Assembly (NCBI GenBank): GCA_964483455.1
Contig: CAZACK010000118.1
Span: 1-15,149, forward strand
Length of the DNA stretch: 15,149 nt
Origin: CAYZJD01 sp964483455
GTDB lineage: Bacteria > Acidobacteriota > Terriglobia > Bryobacterales > Bryobacteraceae
Reading direction: 5' to 3'
Positions 1-7,544 of the stretch are shown one piece after another. The notes below the pieces were generated by a model that saw only the letters and a list, made by a program, of their open reading frames with translations, was not told the DNA's origin and did no database searches. Position numbers and translations under genes: made by a program. The first letter of the stretch is position 1. Each line of letters starts with the position of its first letter.

Positions 1-47
1 AGGAACTGTATCGGAAACATGACCATCTCCTGCCTCCAGTCGGTTCT

Positions 48-1859
48 TTATTTTGTCTGGATTCGGACGGTGTTGGCGAGGACGCCGTCGACCGTCAGCG
101 CCACGGCTACTACGCCGGCCCCTGCCAGATTGCGCGGAATTTGGACATTGATCTGGTCCAGCCCTTCAAATTGATTCTGCGGACCTGCATATTCGACCGG
201 CGCATCCACACCGCCAATCCGCGCGGTCACACCCGCCAGGGAGCTTCGGTTGCGAAAGCCAGTCCCGTAAAGCTCGAGAATGAACTTGTCCGCAGGTACG
301 CCCAGGTCGACCGGTCTCGTGGTGCACCTGCCCGGGCCCGCTGAGCAGTCGTAGGCGGGCTGGCGGCTCTGGGTGCCATCCGACGACACTCGCACGACTT
401 CAGCCGCAGGCGCCCCCTGCCCGTCAACATTGGCCGTGAACACGCCGGGCGCCACGGCCTCGATATCGATCGTTACTCGTAACTGCCCGCCGCTGCCGTT
501 AGTGACGGTGAGCACGGCAGGGCCGTGTGCTACGCCCGCGGGTAGGGTGCAGTTCACCTGCAACGGCGACACGAAGAACAGCGGCGCTTGGTGCCGCAGT
601 CCTCTCGCATCCTGGATGGTGACGGAAGTCCCCGCGATTTCGAGCGGCAGCGGGGGAGGAGGCTGGGCCCATCCAACGGAGTTCGCCAAGCCCGTGCCGA
701 AAATGCTGACAATCATGTCCGGGGCTACGGGAGGCCGCCAGAAACTGGCCGCCGAGACCGCGGTCGCGGCCGGCTCAAATTCCAGCAGCACGTTCTTGCC
801 GCCCCCGCCCAGGCCTGTGCCGCCCTCAACCAAGTAGGCAATGAGTTTCGTCCCGTCGGGGCTCCAATCGGAATCCCCAGCCACCACACCGCCCTCGATA
901 TAGTCCGGCCCGCGTGGATCGTTGAACCACGTCAACTGGTTCTTGCTGGAACCATCGACCTCCATCATCCAGTATTCGGCTTTCAACTGCCCCAGTTGCG
1001 GGGAGTAGACGTTCGTGCTGGACATCCACACGAGCTTTGTGCCGGCGGGCGCCGGGCGCCCGTGCTCGTCCCAATCGTTCCAGGTGTTCGTCAGGTTCGT
1101 CAAAGTGCCGGTGGCCAGCTCCAGCGAATGCACGTCGATTCCGGAATCGGGCTGCCCGACCGACAGGCTGCCGCTGAAGAAGATCGTCTTGTCGTCCGGG
1201 CTGAAGCCGTGGGTCTCATAGAAGATCTTCCTCTGTCCCGGCGTCAGAGTTTGAATGTTCCCAATGACCGGCGCTCCACTGACGAAAGACACATCCGCCA
1301 GCTTCATCGCCCACAGCCCCGAAAGCCCAGAGGCCGAGGAAATCCGCTCGGCCCAAAGTAACTTGTCTCCGGCGTGCGAGAAGTGAGCGTGCAGCACTCC
1401 GCCTTCCCAGAGAGGCACATCCGTGACTCGCCAGTACTGCTTGCCCTGGGCATCCATGATCCAGAGGTCGTTATTGATGCCGACGCCCGGCGCTCCGAGA
1501 TTGTCGCCAAGCAGGACCGGAGCCTTTTGCGCCTGGAACACGATGTAGTTGCCGCTGGGGTGCCATTCGGGATTCCCTTTGTGGAGGTTCGGCAGGGCAG
1601 TGGTGAGGCAGGTCAGGCACACCTGGTTCGAGCCGTCCTCGCGCATCGTCCAGACGTCGTAGTAGCCGTTCGGACCGGCCCTGTCGAACGCAATCAGGCC
1701 ATTCGCAGCCGACCACGCCACCCGGCCGCCCTTATCCAACAGGACCTTCCAGGTCTTGACCCGGAAATCCCCCGCCGGCGCCGGGCCGCAGAGGAGCAAG
1801 AGAACTGCCGGCGCCACCAGAAAGGCAGGGCGTCTCACATTCCTGGCTGTCACGACCAA
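48..1859 (-). CDS. Secreted WD40-like (PD40/TolB-type) beta-propeller protein with C-terminal TIGR03437 domain
   Basis: The protein is 603 residues long. The N-terminus has a basic stretch (RNVRR) and a hydrophobic core (residues 11-23), ending in an APA-G type signal peptidase I site near residue 29, so it is probably exported. Residues about 45-362 contain repeated propeller blades with degenerate WSPDG-like turns (PEWHPSG, FSPDD, DWSPDG) and DVWTM/DLWIM/YWMMEVDG strands typical of PD40 repeats. A Gly-rich linker near 345-354 precedes residues about 365-603, which match the TIGR03437 Solibacter-type domain (AASF..P..APDMIVSIFGTGLA). Several blades carry a histidine just before the turn, and there is a CLTC pair at 81-84. 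The start is uncertain: an SD GGAGG (1864-1868) lies 4 bases before TTG at 1859 and 10 bases before GTG at 1853. The product is the same either way. Substrate or partner is unknown; a binding or enzymatic role outside the cytoplasm is inference. Confidence 0.88.
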   Translation of the reverse strand: MVVTARNVRRPAFLVAPAVLLLLCGPAPAGDFRVKTWKVLLDKGGRVAWSAANGLIAFDRAGPNGYYDVWTMREDGSNQVCLTCLTTALPNLHKGNPEWHPSGNYIVFQAQKAPVLLGDNLGAPGVGINNDLWIMDAQGKQYWRVTDVPLWEGGVLHAHFSHAGDKLLWAERISSASGLSGLWAMKLADVSFVSGAPVIGNIQTLTPGQRKIFYETHGFSPDDKTIFFSGSLSVGQPDSGIDVHSLELATGTLTNLTNTWNDWDEHGRPAPAGTKLVWMSSTNVYSPQLGQLKAEYWMMEVDGSSKNQLTWFNDPRGPDYIEGGVVAGDSDWSPDGTKLIAYLVEGGTGLGGGGKNVLLEFEPAATAVSAASFWRPPVAPDMIVSIFGTGLANSVGWAQPPPPLPLEIAGTSVTIQDARGLRHQAPLFFVSPLQVNCTLPAGVAHGPAVLTVTNGSGGQLRVTIDIEAVAPGVFTANVDGQGAPAAEVVRVSSDGTQSRQPAYDCSAGPGRCTTRPVDLGVPADKFILELYGTGFRNRSSLAGVTARIGGVDAPVEYAGPQNQFEGLDQINVQIPRNLAGAGVVAVALTVDGVLANTVRIQTK

Positions 1860-2007
1860 CGCTCCTCCCGCCAGAGGGCTATGCCTTCATGGCTTGTCTC
1901 CAGGGTCGCCGCTGTCTGGGCCGCGGCTGTTCCTCCCGGCGGCAGCCTGCCGTTGGGGCCAAGTTCCAGAGGCGGTCGCAGAAGCAGGATTGGCAACCAC
2001 CTCTACA

Positions 2008-2013
2008 ATTATA
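2008..2013 (-). promoter_or_regulatory. Candidate -10 element upstream of the propeller gene
   Basis: On the minus strand this reads TATAAT, a perfect sigma-70 -10 hexamer, about 150 bases upstream of the propeller protein start. No good TTGACA match is found 16-18 bases further upstream, so the assignment rests on one hexamer in an otherwise GC-rich spacer. The rest of 1860-2109 shows only two 5-bp hairpins (1940-1952 and 2034-2046) and no gene. Confidence 0.3.
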
Positions 2014-2109
2014 CTTCACCGCTGCGGTTGGGCTGCCCGGCGGGCAACGCGCACGCCAAACTCCAGCCCAACCTCCTGAATAATGGTCGCGTCTGGCGCC
2101 GCCCAGGTT

Positions 2110-3150
2110 TCAGGACAATGTGAAGATCGACGTCCGGGCGTACCAGAGATAACGCTCCTCGATGCCGGTCCAGCCCGCCGCCCGGAACAGTTCCCGCCAC
2201 TTTTCGCGGCTGACCGGCTTCTGATGGGACAGGTCATGGTAGAGGAAGTAGTAAATCGCGACCCCGGGCCGGCTCCGCATTTGTTCACACGAGGGCGGGA
2301 TGGCTTCAAAAGCGATCAGCGGCACCCCGGGGAAGTTCCGCCGGAACGCCTTGAGGAAGTCGATAAGCCGGTCTTCGCCGAGGTACAAGATTTCGTGCAA
2401 GACGAAGAAGATCGTCGCCACCTGGACGGACTTCAGATCCTCGGGCATCTCCTGCACCTTCTGGATGTCGGCCGCATGCAAAGCCACCCGGCTCGCCAGC
2501 CCGGCTTCCCGCGTCAGCCGGTTGCCGAGTTCCACAGCTTCCGGCGCGATGTCGATGCCGTAGCAGTCCACTTCTTTGTTGAGCGCGCAGAGCCTCCGCA
2601 AGAACGTCCCATCGCCGCAACCCAGATCGAGAACGCGACGGTACCCTCGTTCGGCGATCATCTCGCCGGCCAGCGGGAAGAACAGCTTGTCCTCCATTTC
2701 GCCGCTTCCGCGGGCGACGAAGTCCGACTTGCGATAGAAGTCCTTCCCATATACCTTCCGTCTCCTCACCACGGATTCCAGGCTGTGGAAGATCTCCGAG
2801 TAGCCGTAGCTGACTTCCATCCAGCCGCGAAACACGTCCACCAGCAGGCGGCCCTTGTCATCGAGGCGGTAGTTCATCCCTTCCTTGGCCATGATCCTCA
2901 TCGAGCTGAGAGCATCGCAGACAGAACGCAGCAACTCCAGGTCGAGGTTCCGCGATTCGGCAAAAACCTTCAGATCCACGGTCTGCCTGGCGAGGAGTTC
3001 GTCGATCAGGCCGATGTTGAGCAGGGCGTGCATCGCATTGGTTGCGAGGTGGCCGCGGATGAGTTCCGTCCACCCTAACCGGTACCCACGGCCGAGCCTG
3101 AGTACATTGCCCAGTCCAACAACGCGGATCGCTCGCAACAGCTCTCGCAT
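2110..3150 (-). CDS. SAM-dependent class I methyltransferase with N-terminal winged-helix dimerisation-like domain
   Basis: The protein is 346 residues long. Residues about 45-105 look like the winged-helix dimerisation region of O-methyltransferases (GLIDELLA, then a helix-turn-helix-like stretch ending YRLDDKGRLLV). Residues about 170-345 form a Rossmann methyltransferase fold: motif I VLDLGCGDG (173-181), the acidic end of strand 2 GIDIAPEAVE (198-207), AAD (226-228) and a FFVLHE segment (248-253) resembling the VLHD/E motif of small-molecule O-methyltransferases. A good SD (GGGGGAG) precedes ATG 3150. The gene is transcribed divergently from the sulfotransferase across a 165-base spacer, which suggests, without proving, a shared role in modifying the same metabolite or glycan. 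The family favours a small-molecule O-methyltransferase, but the substrate cannot be read from the sequence; N- or C-methylation is also possible. Confidence 0.88.
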   Translation of the reverse strand: MRELLRAIRVVGLGNVLRLGRGYRLGWTELIRGHLATNAMHALLNIGLIDELLARQTVDLKVFAESRNLDLELLRSVCDALSSMRIMAKEGMNYRLDDKGRLLVDVFRGWMEVSYGYSEIFHSLESVVRRRKVYGKDFYRKSDFVARGSGEMEDKLFFPLAGEMIAERGYRRVLDLGCGDGTFLRRLCALNKEVDCYGIDIAPEAVELGNRLTREAGLASRVALHAADIQKVQEMPEDLKSVQVATIFFVLHEILYLGEDRLIDFLKAFRRNFPGVPLIAFEAIPPSCEQMRSRPGVAIYYFLYHDLSHQKPVSREKWRELFRAAGWTGIEERYLWYARTSIFTLS

Positions 3151-3282
3151 TCAGATCTCCCCCAGCTTATTCGGAACATGCTCCAGCCACACGGGCGAGG
3201 AACACTTCCATAAGAGGCAGCAAAAGTAAACAGTGTACCATTAGCCGCCCTCACAAACACGCCGCCAGGAACGCCGGACGGC

Positions 3283-3288
3283 TATAAT
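3283..3288 (+). promoter_or_regulatory. Candidate -10 element for the sulfotransferase gene
   Basis: A perfect TATAAT lies 27 bases before the ATG at 3316, predicting a transcript start near 3295 and a leader of about 20 bases. There is no convincing -35 hexamer, and the leader lacks a clear ribosome binding site, with only a 4-bp hairpin (3295-3308). Confidence 0.4.
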
Positions 3289-3315
3289 GACGAAGACCTC
3301 CGTGGGTCAAGCGTC

Positions 3316-4311
3316 ATGAACAAACACCCCGATGCCGACAGCCGGCACGTTGACGTGCTTACGAACGTTTCTTTCCGCCCGGTCTTTATCATCGGCGACC
3401 ATCGTTCCGGAACGACATTGCTGCACCGTCTGCTGGCCGAAACTGGCTGCTTTAACTTCGTCTCCGCCTACCATGTGATTCGATACCGCGAAATTCTGAC
3501 GAATCACTTCGAAGGCAAGGAGGAGGCGGCCAGGCGGCAGGTGATGAACGATTTTCTCGAGCTCGGCGTAAAGGATCGCATCATCGATAACGTCCCGGTG
3601 ACACCGGACCTGCCGGTGGAGTACGGCTTCATCCTCTCGGCCGCGACCGGGACGAGGAGGCCGCGAATCACGCGGGAAACGCTGCCCACGTTCCTCGAGC
3701 TGTGCCGGAAGATCCAGGTGATCTCCGGCCCGGCGAAGCCGCTGCTGTTGAAGAACCCCTGGGACGTGCTCAACTTCGCCGAGATCAAGGCCCGGTTTCC
3801 CGATTCCCGGTTCGTCTTCATTCACCGCCATCCATTCTTCATCTTGACCTCTCAACTGCGTGCGATCCGCAGCATGCTGGCGGCGAAGAACAACTTCGCC
3901 GCGATGATTGCGCCCTGGTACGCACAGCTCTTCGACCAGCCGCTGCGGCTGTTTGCGGCGCGCTTCCTGGATGCTCCTCCCTTTCGCATCTGGGAGCGCC
4001 TGCTCGGCGTCCACGCCGTCAGGGTCGCCGAGTACTTCCTCCGAAACATCGGTTCTCTGCCGAAGACCGACTACGTGTCGTTGAAGTATGAAGACCTCTG
4101 CCGGCAGCCCGACGACGCGATGGGCGGGATCCTGCAATTCGCCGGGGTCAACCCGGCCGCGAGGACTTCCTATCGGGATCTGATCGAGCCGCGCCCCCCG
4201 AAGGTGATGGCGGAGGTCCGGCGCCTGTACCGCCGGATCCGGCCAAAGATCCAAGGCTACCTGAACTTCCACGGCTACGAGGCGGAACCCGCCTCCTTGG
4301 GCGGCCAATAG
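3316..4311 (+). CDS. PAPS-dependent sulfotransferase family protein
   Basis: The protein is 331 residues long and has no signal peptide, so it is predicted to be cytoplasmic. It should transfer sulfate from PAPS to an acceptor hydroxyl or amine. The 5'-phosphosulfate-binding loop is GDHRSGTTLL (27-36). LLKNPW (144-149) matches the K-x-P segment of the Sulfotransfer_3-like group. The 3'-phosphate-binding motif R-x-P-x5-S is RHPFFILTS (171-179), preceded by FPDSRFVFI. A late YVSLKYEDLCRQP stretch (253-265) is also characteristic. The ATG start lacks a strong SD. The gene is followed on the same strand, after 107 bases, by a sulfatase-superfamily gene and diverges from a methyltransferase gene. 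That neighbourhood suggests carbohydrate, lipid or metabolite decoration, but the acceptor is unknown. Confidence 0.9.
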   Translation: MNKHPDADSRHVDVLTNVSFRPVFIIGDHRSGTTLLHRLLAETGCFNFVSAYHVIRYREILTNHFEGKEEAARRQVMNDFLELGVKDRIIDNVPVTPDLPVEYGFILSAATGTRRPRITRETLPTFLELCRKIQVISGPAKPLLLKNPWDVLNFAEIKARFPDSRFVFIHRHPFFILTSQLRAIRSMLAAKNNFAAMIAPWYAQLFDQPLRLFAARFLDAPPFRIWERLLGVHAVRVAEYFLRNIGSLPKTDYVSLKYEDLCRQPDDAMGGILQFAGVNPAARTSYRDLIEPRPPKVMAEVRRLYRRIRPKIQGYLNFHGYEAEPASLGGQ

Positions 4312-4418
4312 ACCGGAGATGCTATCATCGTATTTCTGGATCGCAGCCAGGCGACCACAAGCAGGTTCATCCCCTTTCAGTTGAAGCAGACATCTCTCAA
4401 ATTTCCTAGGGAGACCCG

Positions 4419-5747
4419 ATGAGCAGGAGACCGAACATCATCTTGATTAGCGCGGATTCCCTCCGCGCCGACTTCCTGGGATGCTACCAGTTTCCGAATC
4501 CCATCAGCCCGAATATCGACGCCATGGCCGGCGACGGGGTCCTCTTCGAGAACATGTTCTGTCCGGTGATCCCCACCCAGCCGTCGCACACCACCATCTT
4601 CACCGGACAGCACGCGCTGACCCACGGCGTGGTGGCGCACGGAGGCAAAGCCAAACTCCCTCGCAGCGCCCCCTTTCTTCCGGAGCTCCTGTTGCAAGCC
4701 GGTTATTCCACCTGCGCCGTCGACACGCTTTTCCGGGAGCGCATGTGGTTTGGACGCGGCTATGAGTACATCATCGACCCGAGTCTTCACCACGTGTTCT
4801 ACGCCTCGGTCACCCAGGAAGAGCTCAATCGCGCGGCGATCCAGTGGATCCGCTCGACCGCCGGCCGGCCGTTCTACGTGTTTATCCACTACTGGGATCC
4901 GCACTATCCGTATACTCCGCCCGAGCGTTACCGCGGGCTGTACTACAACGGGGGCAAACCCGTGGATCCGGACAACCACACGCTGGACGAGTGGTGGGGA
5001 CACCCCATCGGAGCCATGGCGCGGGACACGTGGCTGCGTACGCCCAAGGGTCTGGTCACCGATCCGGACTACGTCACCTCCCTGTACTACGGTGAGGTCA
5101 AATACCTGGACGACGGAATCGCCGACCTGAACTCCGCGCTGGATGAGCTGGGGATTCTCGAGGACACGATGATCGTGCTCCTGGCGGACCACGGCGAAAG
5201 CATGACCGAGCACCGTGTGTTCTACGACCACTATGGCCTTTACGACTGCACACTGCGCGTTCCGCTTATCGTTCGCTGGCCCAACGGGAATCTCCGCACG
5301 GGCGCGCGTCTGGCGCCCATGCGGCAGCTCTCCGACGTGGCGCCGACCATTCTCGAAGCGGCCGGCGTCTCGATCCCGGAGGAAATGGACGGCAAGAGCC
5401 TGCTCGGGCAGATGACCGGCGCCGAGGAGCCGTCCGGCTTCGACCGGATCATCAGCCTGGAGTCCACCTGGCAGGCAAAGTATTGCCTTCGCACCGAGCG
5501 GCACAAGTTCATCCTGGCACGCGAGCAGGATCTGCTCGGAAATCCGCCGCGGGAACTGTATGACCTCAGCGCCGATCCGCTGGAGGTGAACAATCTCGCG
5601 GAGCAGGAGAAGGAACTGGCGTCGGATTTCGAGCAGGAACTGGAAGGGTGGATCGCCGGGCGCCTCCGGGCGCTTGGGAAGGACGCCGATCCCGTACGAG
5701 TGGAAGGCGCCAGCATGGTGGCCACCTGGAAGGGCCACCGCACCTGA
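4419..5747 (+). CDS. Sulfatase-superfamily (alkaline phosphatase fold) hydrolase with Thr in place of the formylglycine Cys
   Basis: The protein is 442 residues long, a usual size for this family. An SD AGGGAG (4408-4413) sits 5 bases before the ATG. Sulfatase landmarks are clear: N-terminal metal-site segment ISADSLRADFLGCY (10-23), the active-site region at 47-63, HYWDPHYPYTPP (157-168), the ADHGE metal-binding motif (256-260), HYGLYD followed by VPLIVRWP (271-288), and the C-terminal ELYDLSADPLEVNNLA signature. In the C/S-x-P-x-R active site, however, residues 53-57 read TQPSH: the nucleophile position is Thr53 and the Arg is His57. A formylglycine-dependent sulfatase needs Cys or Ser there. 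Alkaline-phosphatase-superfamily phosphodiesterases and phosphoethanolamine transferases use Thr, so phosphodiester or phosphate-group chemistry is a reasonable alternative. No signal peptide is visible, so it appears cytoplasmic. It likely shares transcription with the sulfotransferase gene upstream. Confidence 0.9.
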   Translation: MSRRPNIILISADSLRADFLGCYQFPNPISPNIDAMAGDGVLFENMFCPVIPTQPSHTTIFTGQHALTHGVVAHGGKAKLPRSAPFLPELLLQAGYSTCAVDTLFRERMWFGRGYEYIIDPSLHHVFYASVTQEELNRAAIQWIRSTAGRPFYVFIHYWDPHYPYTPPERYRGLYYNGGKPVDPDNHTLDEWWGHPIGAMARDTWLRTPKGLVTDPDYVTSLYYGEVKYLDDGIADLNSALDELGILEDTMIVLLADHGESMTEHRVFYDHYGLYDCTLRVPLIVRWPNGNLRTGARLAPMRQLSDVAPTILEAAGVSIPEEMDGKSLLGQMTGAEEPSGFDRIISLESTWQAKYCLRTERHKFILAREQDLLGNPPRELYDLSADPLEVNNLAEQEKELASDFEQELEGWIAGRLRALGKDADPVRVEGASMVATWKGHRT

Positions 5748-5761
5748 GTGGGAAGCCCTGG

Positions 5762-5783
5762 TCGCAGGCGATTTCGCCTGCGA
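5762..5783. terminator. Perfect palindrome between convergent genes, probable bidirectional terminator
   Basis: A perfect inverted repeat with 10-bp arms (TCGCAGGCGA and its complement) and a 2-base centre; physically this would be a 9-bp stem with an ATTT loop. It lies in the 48-base gap between the stops of the sulfatase-like gene (+) and the lactate permease gene (-). No U-tract follows on either side, so a rho-dependent or processing role, or a dispersed palindromic repeat, is also possible. Confidence 0.55.
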
Positions 5784-5795
5784 GAGGCTTGCATC

Positions 5796-7400
5796 TCACG
5801 CCCCGTACGCGTACAACACCGTAACCAGCCCGATCGCCGTGGCCAGAATGACACTGTGCCGCAACGTGAACCGGAACAGGCCCGCTTCGTCTGACGGTCG
5901 CATACCCGTGGCGGCCGCCGCCACCGCGATGCTCTGAAGGCTGATCATCTTCCCCATCACCCCGCCGCTCGAATTCGACGCCGCCATCAGAACGGGGTCG
6001 AGGCCAAGCCGGTTCGCGGTGATCACCTGGAGATTCCCGAATAACGCATTGGCCGAAGTATCAGACCCCGTCAGGAACACCCCCAGCCACCCGAGCATCG
6101 CACTGAAGTACGGAAACAGCACGCCGGTGGCGGCGAATGCCAAGCCGAGGGTCGCCGTCGCCCCCGAGTAGTTCATCAGGAATGCCAGCGACAGCACCGA
6201 GACAATCGTCACCATAGGCAGCGCAAGCTGTTTCGCTGTCGTCGCCAGCACGCGTCCGAATCGGGCCGGCGACAGCCCCAACAGCATGGCCGAGAGCAGG
6301 CTTGCGAGAAAGCAGGCGGTTCCGGGAGCCGCCAGCCAGGCGAACTCGTAAACCGCACGATACGGAGCCGGGGTCGGCGCCACCGGCGGCATCTGGATGA
6401 TCTGCTCGTGCAGCCCCGGCCAAGCTATCGAGATGGTGGTCTTGGTAAGCTGCGGCTTCAGCAACCCCCACAGCAGCACGGACACCACCAGCAAGGCGTA
6501 GGGAGCCCAAGCCACAACCAGCTCGCCGGCGGAATGTCGTCGCGAGATCACTTGCGGTGTGTGGTTGCCCTCCAGGACGAAGCCGTTCTTCGGCCGCCAC
6601 AGCAACATCAGCAGCACCAGCGCGCCGGTGGCGGTCAGCGAGCTGAGGATGTCGGTAAGTTCCGGGCCCAAGTAGTTGGAAATGAGGAACTGGGTGGCCG
6701 CGAACGAGATCCCGCACACCGCCGCCGCCGGCAGTACACCCTTGAGGGCTCTCCAGCCACCCATGACGGAGATGAGGTAGGTCGGCACGATCAGCGAGAT
6801 GGGAGCGCAGATGCGCCCGACCGCGCCGCTCAGCTCGTTCAGCGGGAGTGACGTGACTTTGCTGAGCGCCCAGATCGGCGTGCCGATCGACCCGAACGCC
6901 ACCGGCGCCGTGTTGGCCAGCAAGCAGATCGCCGCCGCATAGAAGGGCGAGAAACCGAGACCGGCCATCATCGCCGCCGCCACCGCCACCGGCGTGCCGA
7001 AGCCCGATGCGCCTTCGATGAACGCTCCGAAGGCGAAGGCGATCAGCAGCGCCTGCATTCGCCGGTCCTCCGAAAGGTGGCCGACAGAATCCTTGATGAC
7101 TTCGAACTTGCCGGTCTCAACCGTGATCCGGTAGAGCAGAATGGCGGCGAACACGACCCAGCCGATCGGCAGCACTCCGTGCGCCGCCCCGTAGCCCGCC
7201 GCGCTCGCCATTTTGGCGACCGGCATGCCATAGGCCGCGACGGCGACCACGGCTACGCTGCCCAAGCCGGCCACCGCCGCTTGCCAGGCAGGCCGCCGGC
7301 GGATCCCCAGCAGATGCAGGAGGACGAAGATCGGGATGGCGGCCACCAGAGCCGACCACCCCAGGCTGCCCGCAACCGGTGTATAGTTCTGCTGCCACAT
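5796..7400 (-). CDS. lldP: L-lactate (glycolate) permease, LctP/LldP family
   Basis: The protein is 534 residues long, close to the roughly 550 of Escherichia coli LldP, and consists of some twelve or more hydrophobic membrane segments. Family signatures are well preserved: AFGAFIEGASGFGTPVAVAA in the first half and FLTGSDTSANALFGNLQ followed by NSSGGVMGKMISLQSI in the second. The N-terminal MWQQNYTP is also typical. The protein should import L-lactate, and possibly glycolate, by proton symport at the inner membrane. No lactate dehydrogenase or lldEFG genes lie beside it, and it is convergent with the sulfatase-like gene, so it seems to be a single-gene unit. The SD is weak (AAGGA, 12 bases upstream of ATG 7400). 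The family assignment is firm; the exact substrate is less so. Confidence 0.95.
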   Translation of the reverse strand: MWQQNYTPVAGSLGWSALVAAIPIFVLLHLLGIRRRPAWQAAVAGLGSVAVVAVAAYGMPVAKMASAAGYGAAHGVLPIGWVVFAAILLYRITVETGKFEVIKDSVGHLSEDRRMQALLIAFAFGAFIEGASGFGTPVAVAAAMMAGLGFSPFYAAAICLLANTAPVAFGSIGTPIWALSKVTSLPLNELSGAVGRICAPISLIVPTYLISVMGGWRALKGVLPAAAVCGISFAATQFLISNYLGPELTDILSSLTATGALVLLMLLWRPKNGFVLEGNHTPQVISRRHSAGELVVAWAPYALLVVSVLLWGLLKPQLTKTTISIAWPGLHEQIIQMPPVAPTPAPYRAVYEFAWLAAPGTACFLASLLSAMLLGLSPARFGRVLATTAKQLALPMVTIVSVLSLAFLMNYSGATATLGLAFAATGVLFPYFSAMLGWLGVFLTGSDTSANALFGNLQVITANRLGLDPVLMAASNSSGGVMGKMISLQSIAVAAAATGMRPSDEAGLFRFTLRHSVILATAIGLVTVLYAYGA

Positions 7401-7499
7401 GGGAAAGGGTGGTCCTTGATCGTATCACCGGCGGTGCCCCTGCGCGGAGCAACACCTCAGACCCAGCGCGGCTCATGAAGCAGTTGCGGACCCGGTCTC

Positions 7500-7529
7500 C
7501 GTAAGGGCCGGGAATGCCCGGCCCTTACG
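7500..7529. terminator. 13-bp perfect palindrome, probable terminator of the TonB-dependent receptor gene
   Basis: The arms CGTAAGGGCCGGG and its exact complement enclose an AATG loop, 16 bases beyond the receptor stop codon on the minus strand. It is GC-rich and very stable, but no clear U-run follows in the receptor's direction. The rest of the 144-base gap (7401-7544) shows nothing else. Confidence 0.55.
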
Positions 7530-7544
7530 TCTTGCGAGGTTGTG

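Noticed and set aside
1776..1796. Lipoprotein reading of the propeller protein (Cys24 after LLLL)
   Set aside because: The residues before the Cys (LLL) do not fit a lipobox, which needs a small residue at -1; the APA-G site nearby fits signal peptidase I better.
1940..2046. Two short hairpins (1940-1952 and 2034-2046) as terminators of the methyltransferase gene
   Set aside because: Each has only a 5-bp stem with a 3-base loop and no U-tract; such structures are common by chance at this GC content.
3307..4308. 333-codon minus-strand open frame opposite the sulfotransferase gene
   Set aside because: The plus strand has both PAPS-binding motifs in order; the opposite frame is a GC-driven shadow.
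4377..5738. 453-codon minus-strand open frame opposite the sulfatase-like gene
   Set aside because: The plus strand carries the full set of sulfatase-family motifs and a good SD; the minus-strand product resembles no family and has the composition of a shadow frame.
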